DNA of 7,528 nt, taken from positions 1 through 7,528 of the forward strand of contig DATKMK010000051.1 in assembly GCA_035541895.1 (NCBI GenBank), read 5' to 3'. Position 1 is the stretch's first letter; every line of letters begins with the position of its first letter. The position numbers and the translations under genes are program-made. Positions 1 to 6,808 of the stretch are shown in pieces. Source of the stretch: DATKMK01 sp035541895 (GTDB lineage Bacteria; Desulfobacterota; Binatia; HRBIN30; JACQVA1). Under the pieces are notes generated by a model that saw only the letters and a list, made by a program, of their open reading frames with translations, searched no databases and was not told the origin of the DNA.

Positions 1-95
1 CGTACCCGTTGCATCCGAAACACGCGTTGAAACGCGCGCGTGACGCAGGACTCGTACGCTCCTCGCCACTCTCTTTTTTGGTAGGCACGCCGTGA
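1..95 (+). CDS. 3' end of an unidentified protein gene (partial)
   Basis: The reading frame starting at base 3 is open from the window edge to a TGA at 93-95 and encodes about 30 residues, beginning YPLHPKHALKRARDAG and ending FLVGTP. The other two plus frames hit stops within the first 43 bases. Its stop overlaps the GTG start of the next ORF as GTGA, the classic arrangement of translationally coupled genes, and this is the main reason to believe it. About two thirds of its third codon positions are G or C, as expected for this genome. Too little is visible to name a family, and the start lies outside the window. It could be a chance open stretch. Confidence 0.4.
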   Translation, partial: YPLHPKHALKRARDAGLVRSSPLSFLVGTP

Positions 96-304
96 GAACG
101 TTCAAAGCGATGTTTTGGAAGCTCAACAAGCGCGATAACCAGATCGAGAAGCACATCGAGATCGTGACGGCCGAAGATAGACGCGCCGCGGTCTCGCTTG
201 CGAACGCGCTCTTTGATGAGCAATTCGAGGCTAACGGCTATCTGTTCGCCGAATTCAACGAAGTACTCGGAAAGCGTCACGGCAGCGCGCGCCTTCGCCT
301 ATAG
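92..304 (+). CDS. Small hypothetical protein, 70 residues
   Basis: I do not recognise this protein. It is soluble-looking and charged, with no signal peptide, membrane segment or cysteine. The N-terminal half (FKAMFWKLNKRDNQIEKHI) looks like paired beta strands. The middle (about residues 27-45, rich in E, D, A, R) looks like a helix, and the tail is basic. I chose GTG at 92 because it forms a GTGA overlap with the stop of the preceding frame and has a weak purine-rich GGTAGG six bases upstream. An ATG at 110 in the same frame is the alternative and would remove six residues. The in-frame upstream stop is at 41-43, so the ORF cannot extend far. It converges on the hybrid kinase gene and shares no visible link with the signalling block. 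Confidence 0.55.
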   Translation: MRTFKAMFWKLNKRDNQIEKHIEIVTAEDRRAAVSLANALFDEQFEANGYLFAEFNEVLGKRHGSARLRL

Positions 305-509
305 CGACGCGCATGAACGACTACGTTCGGGTCACCGAGATCTGCGACCCTGCAGGACGCAATAGCCGTGCTCATCGCACTGCGCGCGCAAATCGGCTGC
401 AGGGAGGCACAGCAGGAACGTCGAAAAATGCAGCGTTCGATGTGCTGTGAGCGCGACTGCGTAAGCCTGTCAGCGCGTCGGTTCCGCAGATGATCCGTCC
501 AGATCCCGC
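305..509. other. Convergent intergenic gap, no clear feature
   Basis: This spacer separates the 70-residue ORF from the convergent hybrid kinase gene. A bidirectional terminator would be expected here, but I see no GC-rich hairpin followed by a T-run on either strand. The only symmetry is a loose 8-base inverted pair, CCCTGCAG at 348-355 and CTGCAGGG at 397-404. It is separated by about 40 bases and is mostly explained by the CTGCAG palindrome. A 45-codon ORF (ATG 313 to TGA 448-450) lies here, but it has no ribosome binding site and a low-complexity composition. Confidence 0.4.
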
Positions 510-3080
510 CTACGACACGTCGAGGATGCGCGCCAAGCTCTCGGCGAGATCACGCGCACGCAGCGGTTTGCGCAAGATCTCGCTCACACCCGCCGAGCGC
601 GCCAGCGCGGCGACTCCGCTGTCGCTGTAACCGGTCATGATCGCGATCGGAATGTCGGCGCGTCGACGTCGAATTTCGAGCGCGAGCCCGGTACCCGCGA
701 GTCCCGGCATCATCTCGTCCGTCAGCACGAAATCGAAACGCTGCGGATCTGCGGCGAATGCTTCGAGCGCCGCAGTGCTCGACACGAAGCCCACCGGCTC
801 GTAGCCGAGCTCCGCCAGCATTTCTTCTGCGAGTTCGACCAATACACGCTCGTCGTCGACGACCATGACGACTTGGCCCTTGCCGCGCGGTAGTTCGGCA
901 TCGGTGGTCGATGATGCAAAGGGTACCGAGGTCAGCGTAGTCGGCAACCAGATGGTGAACGTCGTTCCTCGTTTCGGGAGACTCACGACGTCGATCGCAC
1001 CACCCATGTCCGCAACGATTCCATGCACGAGCGACAAGCCGAGTCCCGTGCCCGTGCCTGCGCCGACACTCTTCGTCGAAAAAAACGGATCGAAGATGCG
1101 GTCGAGAACGGCGGGCTCGATGCCTGTGCCCGTGTCGCGCACGGTCAGGCGCGCGTACGGCCCCGGCACGAGTTCGCCGTGGGACAGGCTTTGCGGCTCC
1201 GGTACGCTCGCGTGCTCGAGACCTACTTCCAACAGGCCGCCGTCCGGCATCGCCTGCACAGCGTTCGTACACACGTTCATTACCACTTGATGGAGTTGCG
1301 TCGCGTTGCCGAGCGCAACCACGTCTGGCGCTTCGAGCTTGCGCTCCAGTCGCACGCCGGGCGGCAGCGACGCGCCGAGAAGCTCGAGCGTCTCCTCCAC
1401 GATCGCCTGGATGTTGACCGCCGACCGTTCCCCGATACCGCTGCGACTGAACGCCAGAATTTGCTCGACGAGCGCCTTCGCGCGGAGACCTGCGCGCATC
1501 ACGTTGTCGATGCAACGCCGCAACTCCGTTCCGGGCTCCGACGCCTTCTGCGCCATCTCCCCGTAGCCGAGGATCGCGCCGAGGATGTTGTTGAAGTCGT
1601 GCGCGATGCCGCCGGCGAGCGTGCCAACGGCTTCCATCTGCTGCGCTTTGCGGAGCCGCGTTTCGAGGCGGTCCTTCTCCGCCTCGGCGCGCTTGCGCTC
1701 CGAAATGTCGGCGATCGAGCCGACCAGGCGATACGGTTTGCCTTGTGAATCCCGCAGACAACGCGCGCGTACATGGACCCAATGCCACGGCAGATCTTCG
1801 GGCCCGACGCGATACTCGATCTCGTAACGCGGTGTGCGGCCTTCGATGTGTGCCTCGAAGGCTGCATCGACCTCGGGCCGGTCGTGCGGATGGATGTCCA
1901 TCTTCGCGAGGAATTCGGATCGAGACGCGAACCTCTCACCAGATTTCAGGCCGAACGCGTGCATCCTTTCGGAAAAAAACGACGGTCCGCCGGTCAGATC
2001 GACATCGAAATGCCCCTCGTTGGCCGCATCCATTGCGAGCGCATAGCGCTCCTCACTCTCGCGCAGGTCTCGCTCGCCGACCTCGACGCGTCGGAGCTGC
2101 CGAACGAGCGCCGCGATCGCGATGCCCCCCAGCAAACTGAGAACGAGCGTGCGGACGAACACGCGCATCGCTTCGTCGCGCAGCGGGACCATGACGTCCG
2201 CCTCGTCTCGCCCGACGGCCACAACGAGCGGAAATCCGGGAACCGACGCTTCTGCAGCGAATCGATGTACGCCGTCGACTGTCGATGAGTAGAGCGCAAA
2301 GCCGTCGGGCTCGCGACCGAGCGCCGTAACCTCCGGGAACGACTTGCCAACGGCCGTCGCAATCATCGGTTCGCGCACCAGCAGCGTCCCGTCCTCGCGC
2401 AATAGCGCAATGACCCTCTGCGGACCGAGATTGATCTGTCGATAAAAGTCTTGGATGTGCTCGAGCGGAATGAAGCCGGATACGACGCCCGCAAAGCGTC
2501 CGTCGCGATCGTTCAGACGACGCGATAGCGCGATCACATCGCGACCATCGCTGCGCGTGACGATCGGCTCGCTGACGAAGAGACCGAGCGTCGGGTTGTC
2601 ACGTTGCGCGATGAAATATGGTCGATCGGAAATGTTGGTTCCCGCTGGAACGGACTGCTTCGAGCGGTATTGCTGAATTCCTTGCGCGTCGGAGATCGAT
2701 AACCGAAGTAACCACGGCAGTCCCTCGGCTCGCGCCTCGAGTTCGGTAGCGATGCCAGTAGGTTGCGTAGTACCGGCGCGCTCGTACCAGTCGGCCACGT
2801 CGCGCAGGATCACGTCGACGGCTTGCAGCGTGCCTGCGGTTTGCGCCGCGAGCATGCGAGCTGTGTTGACGAGCTCTCTGCGCGTGTCGGCCAGCGAAGC
2901 ACGATACGAACGCCACGCGTCGTAAGCCGCGGTGCTCGCGTTCGCGACGATGACGATCACGCCGATGACGAGGACCCATCGACGCAGTTGCACAGTTCGG
3001 CCGGCGCGCGTCAACTCCGCCGCAGCGAGATGCCCGAGCGCCGCGTCAACGCGGTCTTCCGGTGAGCGATCGGACGGCAT
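510..3080 (-). CDS. Hybrid sensor histidine kinase (Cache-PAS-HisKA-HATPase-REC)
   Basis: This is an 856-residue inner-membrane kinase that autophosphorylates on histidine and passes phosphate to an attached receiver. A first membrane segment lies at about 34-52, a periplasmic sensor of the tandem Cache/PDC type at about 57-305, and a second membrane segment at about 307-326. A PAS domain spans about 340-462, ending in the SIADISERKRAE linker. HisKA holds the H-box GGIAHDFNN with H494. HATPase_c has the N-box (N602, N606), G1 DTGTG (649-653), F-box RIFDPFF (661-667) and G2 GTGTGLGLS (675-683). The C-terminal receiver (735-853) has acidic D742/D743, phospho-acceptor D788 in LTDEMMPG, T816 and K838. 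The start ATG has GAGG nine bases upstream. It overlaps the preceding receiver gene by 35 bases, implying coupled translation. The ligand is unknown; Cache domains commonly bind small molecules such as amino or carboxylic acids. No Hpt domain is present, so a relay would need an outside Hpt, or the receiver may only modulate the kinase. Confidence 0.95.
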   Translation of the reverse strand: MPSDRSPEDRVDAALGHLAAAELTRAGRTVQLRRWVLVIGVIVIVANASTAAYDAWRSYRASLADTRRELVNTARMLAAQTAGTLQAVDVILRDVADWYERAGTTQPTGIATELEARAEGLPWLLRLSISDAQGIQQYRSKQSVPAGTNISDRPYFIAQRDNPTLGLFVSEPIVTRSDGRDVIALSRRLNDRDGRFAGVVSGFIPLEHIQDFYRQINLGPQRVIALLREDGTLLVREPMIATAVGKSFPEVTALGREPDGFALYSSTVDGVHRFAAEASVPGFPLVVAVGRDEADVMVPLRDEAMRVFVRTLVLSLLGGIAIAALVRQLRRVEVGERDLRESEERYALAMDAANEGHFDVDLTGGPSFFSERMHAFGLKSGERFASRSEFLAKMDIHPHDRPEVDAAFEAHIEGRTPRYEIEYRVGPEDLPWHWVHVRARCLRDSQGKPYRLVGSIADISERKRAEAEKDRLETRLRKAQQMEAVGTLAGGIAHDFNNILGAILGYGEMAQKASEPGTELRRCIDNVMRAGLRAKALVEQILAFSRSGIGERSAVNIQAIVEETLELLGASLPPGVRLERKLEAPDVVALGNATQLHQVVMNVCTNAVQAMPDGGLLEVGLEHASVPEPQSLSHGELVPGPYARLTVRDTGTGIEPAVLDRIFDPFFSTKSVGAGTGTGLGLSLVHGIVADMGGAIDVVSLPKRGTTFTIWLPTTLTSVPFASSTTDAELPRGKGQVVMVVDDERVLVELAEEMLAELGYEPVGFVSSTAALEAFAADPQRFDFVLTDEMMPGLAGTGLALEIRRRRADIPIAIMTGYSDSGVAALARSAGVSEILRKPLRARDLAESLARILDVS

Positions 3081-3579
3081 CGATCAAGACCTCGCGCTCG
3101 AATGGTTTAGCCACGACACAGTCGACATCGAGTTCTGCGGCCGCTGCACCGGCGGCGTCGACGCCCGGATTGAACTGTCCCGAGATCGCCATGATGGGTA
3201 CACGCGGGTAGGCCAAACGCGTCAAACGCAAGCGCTCGATGCCTGGACCGCGCGGCATGAACACGTCGACGATCATCAACTCTGCCTTCGCTTGTTGCGA
3301 CGCGGCCGAAGTAGCAGCGCCCGCAGCGAGCCCATCCAACTGCACGTCGTTGGCGACGTCGACGCGATAGCCGTCCGCCGTCAGCCACTCGACCAGCAGC
3401 GAGCGCAGCAGCACATCGTCTTCGATCACCAAGATCAAAGGCAGCTTTGCGTCGCGCTGCGATCGGTACGGCGCGCGGCCGGCGCGCAACGCGGATATCG
3501 CCGCATCGCTTTGTGCTGACGGCGTAACTAAGGTGTGTCGCAGACGGTTCTCCGGGCTCAGCCTGTTCGTTTCGTGCAA
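3046..3579 (-). CDS. Stand-alone receiver-domain (CheY-like) protein, start uncertain
   Basis: The C-terminal ~130 residues are a receiver domain. It has IEDD acidic residues (codons about 3415-3423), the phospho-acceptor Asp in IVDVFMP (codon 3265-3267), Ser in AISG (3181-3183) and Lys in VAKPF (3106-3108). No output domain follows, so it acts by phosphotransfer or protein contact. A longer, Ala-rich stretch than usual (LAAGAATSAASQQAK) precedes the phospho-acceptor strand. The stop overlaps the hybrid kinase start by 35 bases, suggesting a functional pair. The start is a problem: in this frame there is no ATG or GTG between the upstream regulator gene and the first receiver strand. I list TTG at 3577-3579, giving 177 residues. 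CTG at 3541-3543, with GGAGA five bases upstream, is another option. ATG at 3581-3583 lies in a different frame and would need a one-base shift. The frame is open back to an ATG at 4017, but that part overlaps the regulator gene and reads as shadow sequence. Confidence 0.8.
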   Translation of the reverse strand: MHETNRLSPENRLRHTLVTPSAQSDAAISALRAGRAPYRSQRDAKLPLILVIEDDVLLRSLLVEWLTADGYRVDVANDVQLDGLAAGAATSAASQQAKAELMIVDVFMPRGPGIERLRLTRLAYPRVPIMAISGQFNPGVDAAGAAAAELDVDCVVAKPFEREVLIDAVRSLTGRPR

Positions 3580-3697
3580 CCATCGTCGAACTCGCGCGTG
3601 TACGAAGGGTGTCGCGGACGACGGCGTTTTCTTACAAGTGAAACCAAAAAGGGGATAAACGGCTGCTACGGCGTGACCCGACAAGCATTCAAGCAGC

Positions 3698-3712
3698 GCC
3701 CGATCGACGGGC
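3698..3712 (-). other. Short hairpin just after the regulator stop codon
   Basis: On the minus strand the bases GCCCG-TCGAT-CGGGC form a perfect 5-bp GC-rich stem with a 5-base loop, starting four bases after the TGA of the OmpR-type regulator. There is no following T-run, so it does not qualify as an intrinsic terminator. It could be an mRNA 3'-end stabiliser or attenuating structure between the regulator and receiver genes, or a chance match in GC-rich DNA. The rest of the 3584-3716 spacer is visibly less GC-rich (around 3636-3662) but shows no promoter I would defend. Confidence 0.25.
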
Positions 3713-3716
3713 AACT

Positions 3717-4523
3717 TCAGCGGACCGTGATCACGGACGTGCAGAAGACGTACCCCGCGCCCCGCTCGGTGCGGATCAGCGCCGGATTCGCGGCGTCCAC
3801 TTCGATCTTGCGGCGCAGCCGCAGGATCTGCACGTCGATCGAGCGGTCGTACACCTCGGTCGTGTGCAGACGCGACAGATCGAGCAGCTGTTCGCGCGTC
3901 AGCACGCGCTCCGGCGCCGCGCAGAACGCCGCGAGCAGATTGAATTCGCCGTTCGACAGGGTGATGCGCTCGCCGTTCGGAGAGGTTAAGTGCCGCCGCC
4001 ACAGGTTCAGCTCCCAACCGGCGAAGCGGTACGCACGCAATCCCTCGTCGCGTCCTGGTAGTGGCGCTACGGCTTCATAGCGGCGCATCACGGCGCGGAT
4101 TCGTGCGAGCAACTCGCGCGGAGAGAAAGGCTTCGTGAGATAGTCGTCGGCGCCGAGTTCGAGCCCCATCACGCGGTCCGCCTCGTCGAGCCGGCCGGTG
4201 ACCATGATGATCGGAATCTTGTTCGAGTCCTCGCGCAGCCGGCGCGCCAGTTGCATCCCGTCCTCACCCGGCAAGCGCAGATCGAGCACGATCAGGTCGA
4301 TCACTTCCGCGGAAAGCACTTCGAGCATTTCCTTTCCGGTCGCCACAGCCGTCACCCGGATATCGCTCTGCGCGAGGTACTCCGACACGAGTTGGCGCAT
4401 GACCTGATCGTCGTCCACCACCAGTACGTGAGAAGCAGACATGCCGGCGGCACCCTCCATCTCCTGCGAACCCGCCCGCACGCTAGCACTCGTCCCGTGC
4501 CCGCTCAATTGTTCGTCGATCAT
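3717..4523 (-). CDS. OmpR/PhoB-family response regulator
   Basis: This is a 268-residue DNA-binding response regulator. The receiver domain covers about 31-148. It has the acidic pocket VVDDD (37-39), phospho-acceptor D81 in VLDLRLPGEDG, T109 in MVTG and K131 in LTKPF. A winged-helix output domain (Trans_Reg_C) covers about 165-262. Its recognition helix carries YDRSIDVQILRLRRKIE and its wing carries IRTERGAGYVF, typical of OmpR-type proteins that bind direct-repeat operators as dimers. ATG at 4521-4523 overlaps the antiporter stop as ATGA, which favours the long start. ATG at 4440-4442 has a better ribosome site (GGAGGG ten bases upstream) and would give the usual ~241-residue length, so both may be used. 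There is no HisKA sensor kinase directly beside it in the usual regulator-kinase pair. The nearest candidate is the hybrid kinase two genes downstream. All key residues are intact. Confidence 0.95.
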   Translation of the reverse strand: MIDEQLSGHGTSASVRAGSQEMEGAAGMSASHVLVVDDDQVMRQLVSEYLAQSDIRVTAVATGKEMLEVLSAEVIDLIVLDLRLPGEDGMQLARRLREDSNKIPIIMVTGRLDEADRVMGLELGADDYLTKPFSPRELLARIRAVMRRYEAVAPLPGRDEGLRAYRFAGWELNLWRRHLTSPNGERITLSNGEFNLLAAFCAAPERVLTREQLLDLSRLHTTEVYDRSIDVQILRLRRKIEVDAANPALIRTERGAGYVFCTSVITVR

Positions 4524-6694
4524 GCTGTTTTACGCTCGCTTGTCATCGGAATTCGTGGCATCGGAACCGGACTGGGCTGTTGCAGGTGCGCGCGGGGCCG
4601 CTGGATGGCAGTTGCCCAAGCCTGATCGATCGCGTTGCGCACACGATTGAACACCGTCTTCGAAATGACCCGCTCGGCTGCCATGGCCTCGAGGCTTCGG
4701 CGACCTTCCTTGAGCGCGCGCAGCACCAGCAGGCGACGCTCGAGCGCAATCGCGGCAGAGCCGAATTGGTTACGCAGTTCCGCGATCTCGAGCTCCGCAG
4801 CGCTGATGCGCATTGAGATCACCGAGTTCAGCACGCTCGCCATGTGCTCACCGACGAGCGGCTCGAGGCGCATCGAATTGAAGCCGCGCAAACGCTCGAG
4901 CACCATGCGACGGCAGACGAGCAGCTCGAACCGTTCGACCATCGCCGCGGCCAGCGGTCTCGCGAATCCCGCCACGCGATAAACGAGCTTCGCAACGCGG
5001 TAGCGGAGCGGCAACTCGAGAATCTCTCTGGCCGCGCGATGGTAGCCAACGCGCCCCTCGGCGCGCGCGGCTTCGATCATATGGCCGGTGTTGCGCATCA
5101 TGGCGTCGAGATTGGCGATGCTGATGACGCCATCCCCGTACTCGGGTACGAGATCGCGCTCGTGCGTGGCAAGCGTGATGAGCGATACGACGAGCCGATC
5201 GCGTTCGCTCACTGTGCTCTCGAGGTCACTGCCGGCGGTGCCGATGCTGAGGTCGCGCCGATATTCGTTCGCGACATCGGCGAGTGTTTGCGGGTCGGCG
5301 CGCAACGCCGTATTCATCTGCACCAGCGCCGCATCGACCGCGCGAGTCGACAGTGCCAGCGCCTGGTTCTGGATGGCCTCTTCCTGGCGCGTCAAACCAT
5401 TGAGTCCGAGGCGCCTGATCAACCACTGCAGCGTCGAGCCATTCACGAGCAGACTGAACAGTGCAAAGCCTACCGCGGTCACAGAGATGAAGGTCCTCGC
5501 GTCGTTCGAAATCGCCGCGTTCTGCGCGACACCCAACGCGAGAATCAGAGTCAGCGCGCCGCGCAAGCCGCCCCACGCGATCACCAGACGATAGCCGGCA
5601 GGAATCGGCTCGCTCAGCCGCATACGCGTAAGCACCGGCAACATCACGAAGAGTACGAGCAGGCGCGCCGCGAATGCGGCAACGAGCGCCACCGCCAAGA
5701 GCCACAGGTCGCGCCAGCTCTCACCGCTCAGCAAATGCGGAACTTGAATCGCGGCAAGCAGGAAGACGATCGCGCCCGCGAGGACCGCGATCTGCTCCCA
5801 CACCATCTGCAGATGCCGCCAGTTCGCAGGCGACAGACGCGTGCGGCCGAGACTATTGATGACGAGTCCCGCGCAGACGATCGCGATCACGCCCGAGACG
5901 TGAAGCACATCGTTCGCCAGCAGATAGAGCGGGTAAGGCAGCGCCATCGTGAAGGCGGTCTCCGCGGAGGCGATGTCACCGAGCAGCGGCAGCACCGACG
6001 CAGCGAGGCGACCGACGATAAGCCCCACGACCGCGCCGCCGACAAAGGCGCACCCGAGAATCTTCAGTCCGGAGACGAGCGTGGCATCGGCGGTATCGCC
6101 AACCAGCATCGCGAGGAACACGCTCGCAAGTGCGAGCGCTGCAGCATCATTGAGAAGGCTCTCTCCTTCGACGAGGCGGATGAGCCGCGATGGCGCGCCA
6201 ACGTCCCTGAAGACCGCGATGACGGCCGCGGCATCGGTTTCCCCAACGATCGCACCGAGGAGCAGGCATGCGACGATGCCGTAGGGTACGAATGCGGAGA
6301 GCGCAACGCCCACGCACACGGTCGCGACGACAACCGCGACGATGGCGAGGAGAAGTATCGGCGCTGCGTCGCGCAGGAAATTGCGCACGTCGATTGCGAG
6401 CGCCGCTTGCATCATCAGCGGCGGCAGGAACAACCACAGGTACGCATCTGCCGACAGCACCGGGTTGATGAGCGGAGACAGCAAGAACTGCGCCGCGTGC
6501 GGTGCGAACGAAAGCACCGCGAAGTAACTCGCACCGATCCCGATTCCCAGGATCGACAGTGCGGTTGAATCGGGGATGGCAAGTCGTGGGGCGATCGCCT
6601 GCATGGCTGCGACGACACCGAAAAGAACGGCTCCCAGTACGAGGTACTCGATCAGGAAATTCACGTTCCGCCCAGCCCAGTGGCCTTCGTCCAT
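4520..6694 (-). CDS. CPA1-family Na+(K+)/H+ antiporter with long cytosolic C-terminal domain
   Basis: This 724-residue inner-membrane protein exchanges cytoplasmic Na+ or K+ for protons, in pH and salt homeostasis. Residues about 12-425 form roughly 12-13 hydrophobic segments of the Na_H_Exchanger fold. The CPA1 signature is visible as GETDAAAVIAVFRDVG (151-166) followed by VEGESLLND (175-183), where N182-D183 is the expected ion-binding pair. A conserved arginine segment, WGGLRGALTLIL, lies at 374-385. The unwound-helix motif reads TDA rather than the commoner TDP. Residues about 430-724 are a soluble, mainly helical Arg/Glu-rich region, probably regulatory; I do not recognise a named domain in it. 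Ion selectivity cannot be read from sequence. ATG 6692-6694 is the upstream-most start after an in-frame TGA (6695-6697). GTG at residue 11, with GGCGGA just upstream, is an alternative. The stop overlaps the OmpR-type regulator start as ATGA, so the two are probably translated together. Confidence 0.93.
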   Translation of the reverse strand: MDEGHWAGRNVNFLIEYLVLGAVLFGVVAAMQAIAPRLAIPDSTALSILGIGIGASYFAVLSFAPHAAQFLLSPLINPVLSADAYLWLFLPPLMMQAALAIDVRNFLRDAAPILLLAIVAVVVATVCVGVALSAFVPYGIVACLLLGAIVGETDAAAVIAVFRDVGAPSRLIRLVEGESLLNDAAALALASVFLAMLVGDTADATLVSGLKILGCAFVGGAVVGLIVGRLAASVLPLLGDIASAETAFTMALPYPLYLLANDVLHVSGVIAIVCAGLVINSLGRTRLSPANWRHLQMVWEQIAVLAGAIVFLLAAIQVPHLLSGESWRDLWLLAVALVAAFAARLLVLFVMLPVLTRMRLSEPIPAGYRLVIAWGGLRGALTLILALGVAQNAAISNDARTFISVTAVGFALFSLLVNGSTLQWLIRRLGLNGLTRQEEAIQNQALALSTRAVDAALVQMNTALRADPQTLADVANEYRRDLSIGTAGSDLESTVSERDRLVVSLITLATHERDLVPEYGDGVISIANLDAMMRNTGHMIEAARAEGRVGYHRAAREILELPLRYRVAKLVYRVAGFARPLAAAMVERFELLVCRRMVLERLRGFNSMRLEPLVGEHMASVLNSVISMRISAAELEIAELRNQFGSAAIALERRLLVLRALKEGRRSLEAMAAERVISKTVFNRVRNAIDQAWATAIQRPRAHLQQPSPVPMPRIPMTSERKTA

Positions 6695-6706
6695 TCACGC
6701 GTTCAT
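6695..6706 (-). other. Three-codon in-frame mini-ORF abutting the antiporter start
   Basis: The minus strand reads ATG-AAC-GCG-TGA immediately followed by the antiporter ATG. The best ribosome binding site nearby, GAGG at 6714-6717, is seven bases from this first ATG but about 19 bases from the antiporter ATG. Ribosomes may therefore load on the mini-ORF, stop, and re-initiate at the adjacent ATG. The mini-ORF is in the same frame as the antiporter, so it could also be the original start interrupted by a nonsense change. Confidence 0.35.
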
Positions 6707-6754
6707 CTGCCAGCCTCGGCGGGATCGGTTGCAGCTGGACTTCAAACACAGTCG

Positions 6755-6778
6755 CCTTCGTTACGGCTGTAACAAAAG
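6755..6778 (-). promoter_or_regulatory. Inverted repeat upstream of the antiporter operon, possible operator
   Basis: The minus strand carries CTTTTGTTAC, the loop AGCC, and GTAACGAAGG. The arms match at 8 of 10 positions as DNA, and at all 10 as RNA if two G-U pairs are allowed. The inner GTTAC/GTAAC match is perfect. It sits about 60 bases upstream of the antiporter start, in the only gap before that gene, where a promoter would be expected. No T-run follows, so it is not an intrinsic terminator of the upstream kinase gene. It could be an operator, for instance for the regulator encoded downstream, or an mRNA hairpin. I could not define convincing -35 and -10 boxes. Confidence 0.35.
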
Positions 6779-6808
6779 TCGGCGTCGGTGGTCAGGCAAC
6801 CCCGGTGT

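Noticed and set aside
71..80. Run of six T bases near the left edge as a terminator
   Set aside because: No GC-rich hairpin precedes it, and it lies inside the open frame that ends at 95.
348..404. CCCTGCAG...CTGCAGGG inverted pair as a terminator
   Set aside because: The arms are about 40 bases apart, largely explained by the CTGCAG palindrome, and no T-run follows.
313..450. A 45-residue plus-strand ORF after the 70-residue gene
   Set aside because: It begins eight bases after the previous stop, but has no ribosome binding site and an unconvincing Arg/Ala/Gly/Thr-rich product. Nothing else supports it.
550..1788. A 412-codon minus-strand ORF inside the hybrid kinase gene
   Set aside because: It is an alternate frame of the kinase gene, Arg-rich and without motifs, while the overlapping frame has a complete HisKA, HATPase and receiver.
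1023..2288. Several plus-strand ORFs (1023-1748, 1745-2140, 1773-2288) opposite the hybrid kinase
   Set aside because: They are antisense shadows without ribosome sites or recognisable domains, and the opposite strand is confidently coding.
3580..4017. Extension of the receiver ORF back to ATG at 4017 (323 residues)
   Set aside because: The extra ~146 residues overlap the winged-helix part of the OmpR-type regulator in another frame, and read as Arg/Ala/Gly-rich shadow sequence with no domain.
4844..6568. A 574-codon plus-strand ORF antisense to the antiporter
   Set aside because: It is made almost entirely of Arg, Glu, Asp, His, Gln and Ala with no hydrophobic core or motif. This is the normal antisense shadow of a hydrophobic membrane protein in GC-rich DNA. 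The minus-strand frame carries clear CPA1 motifs.
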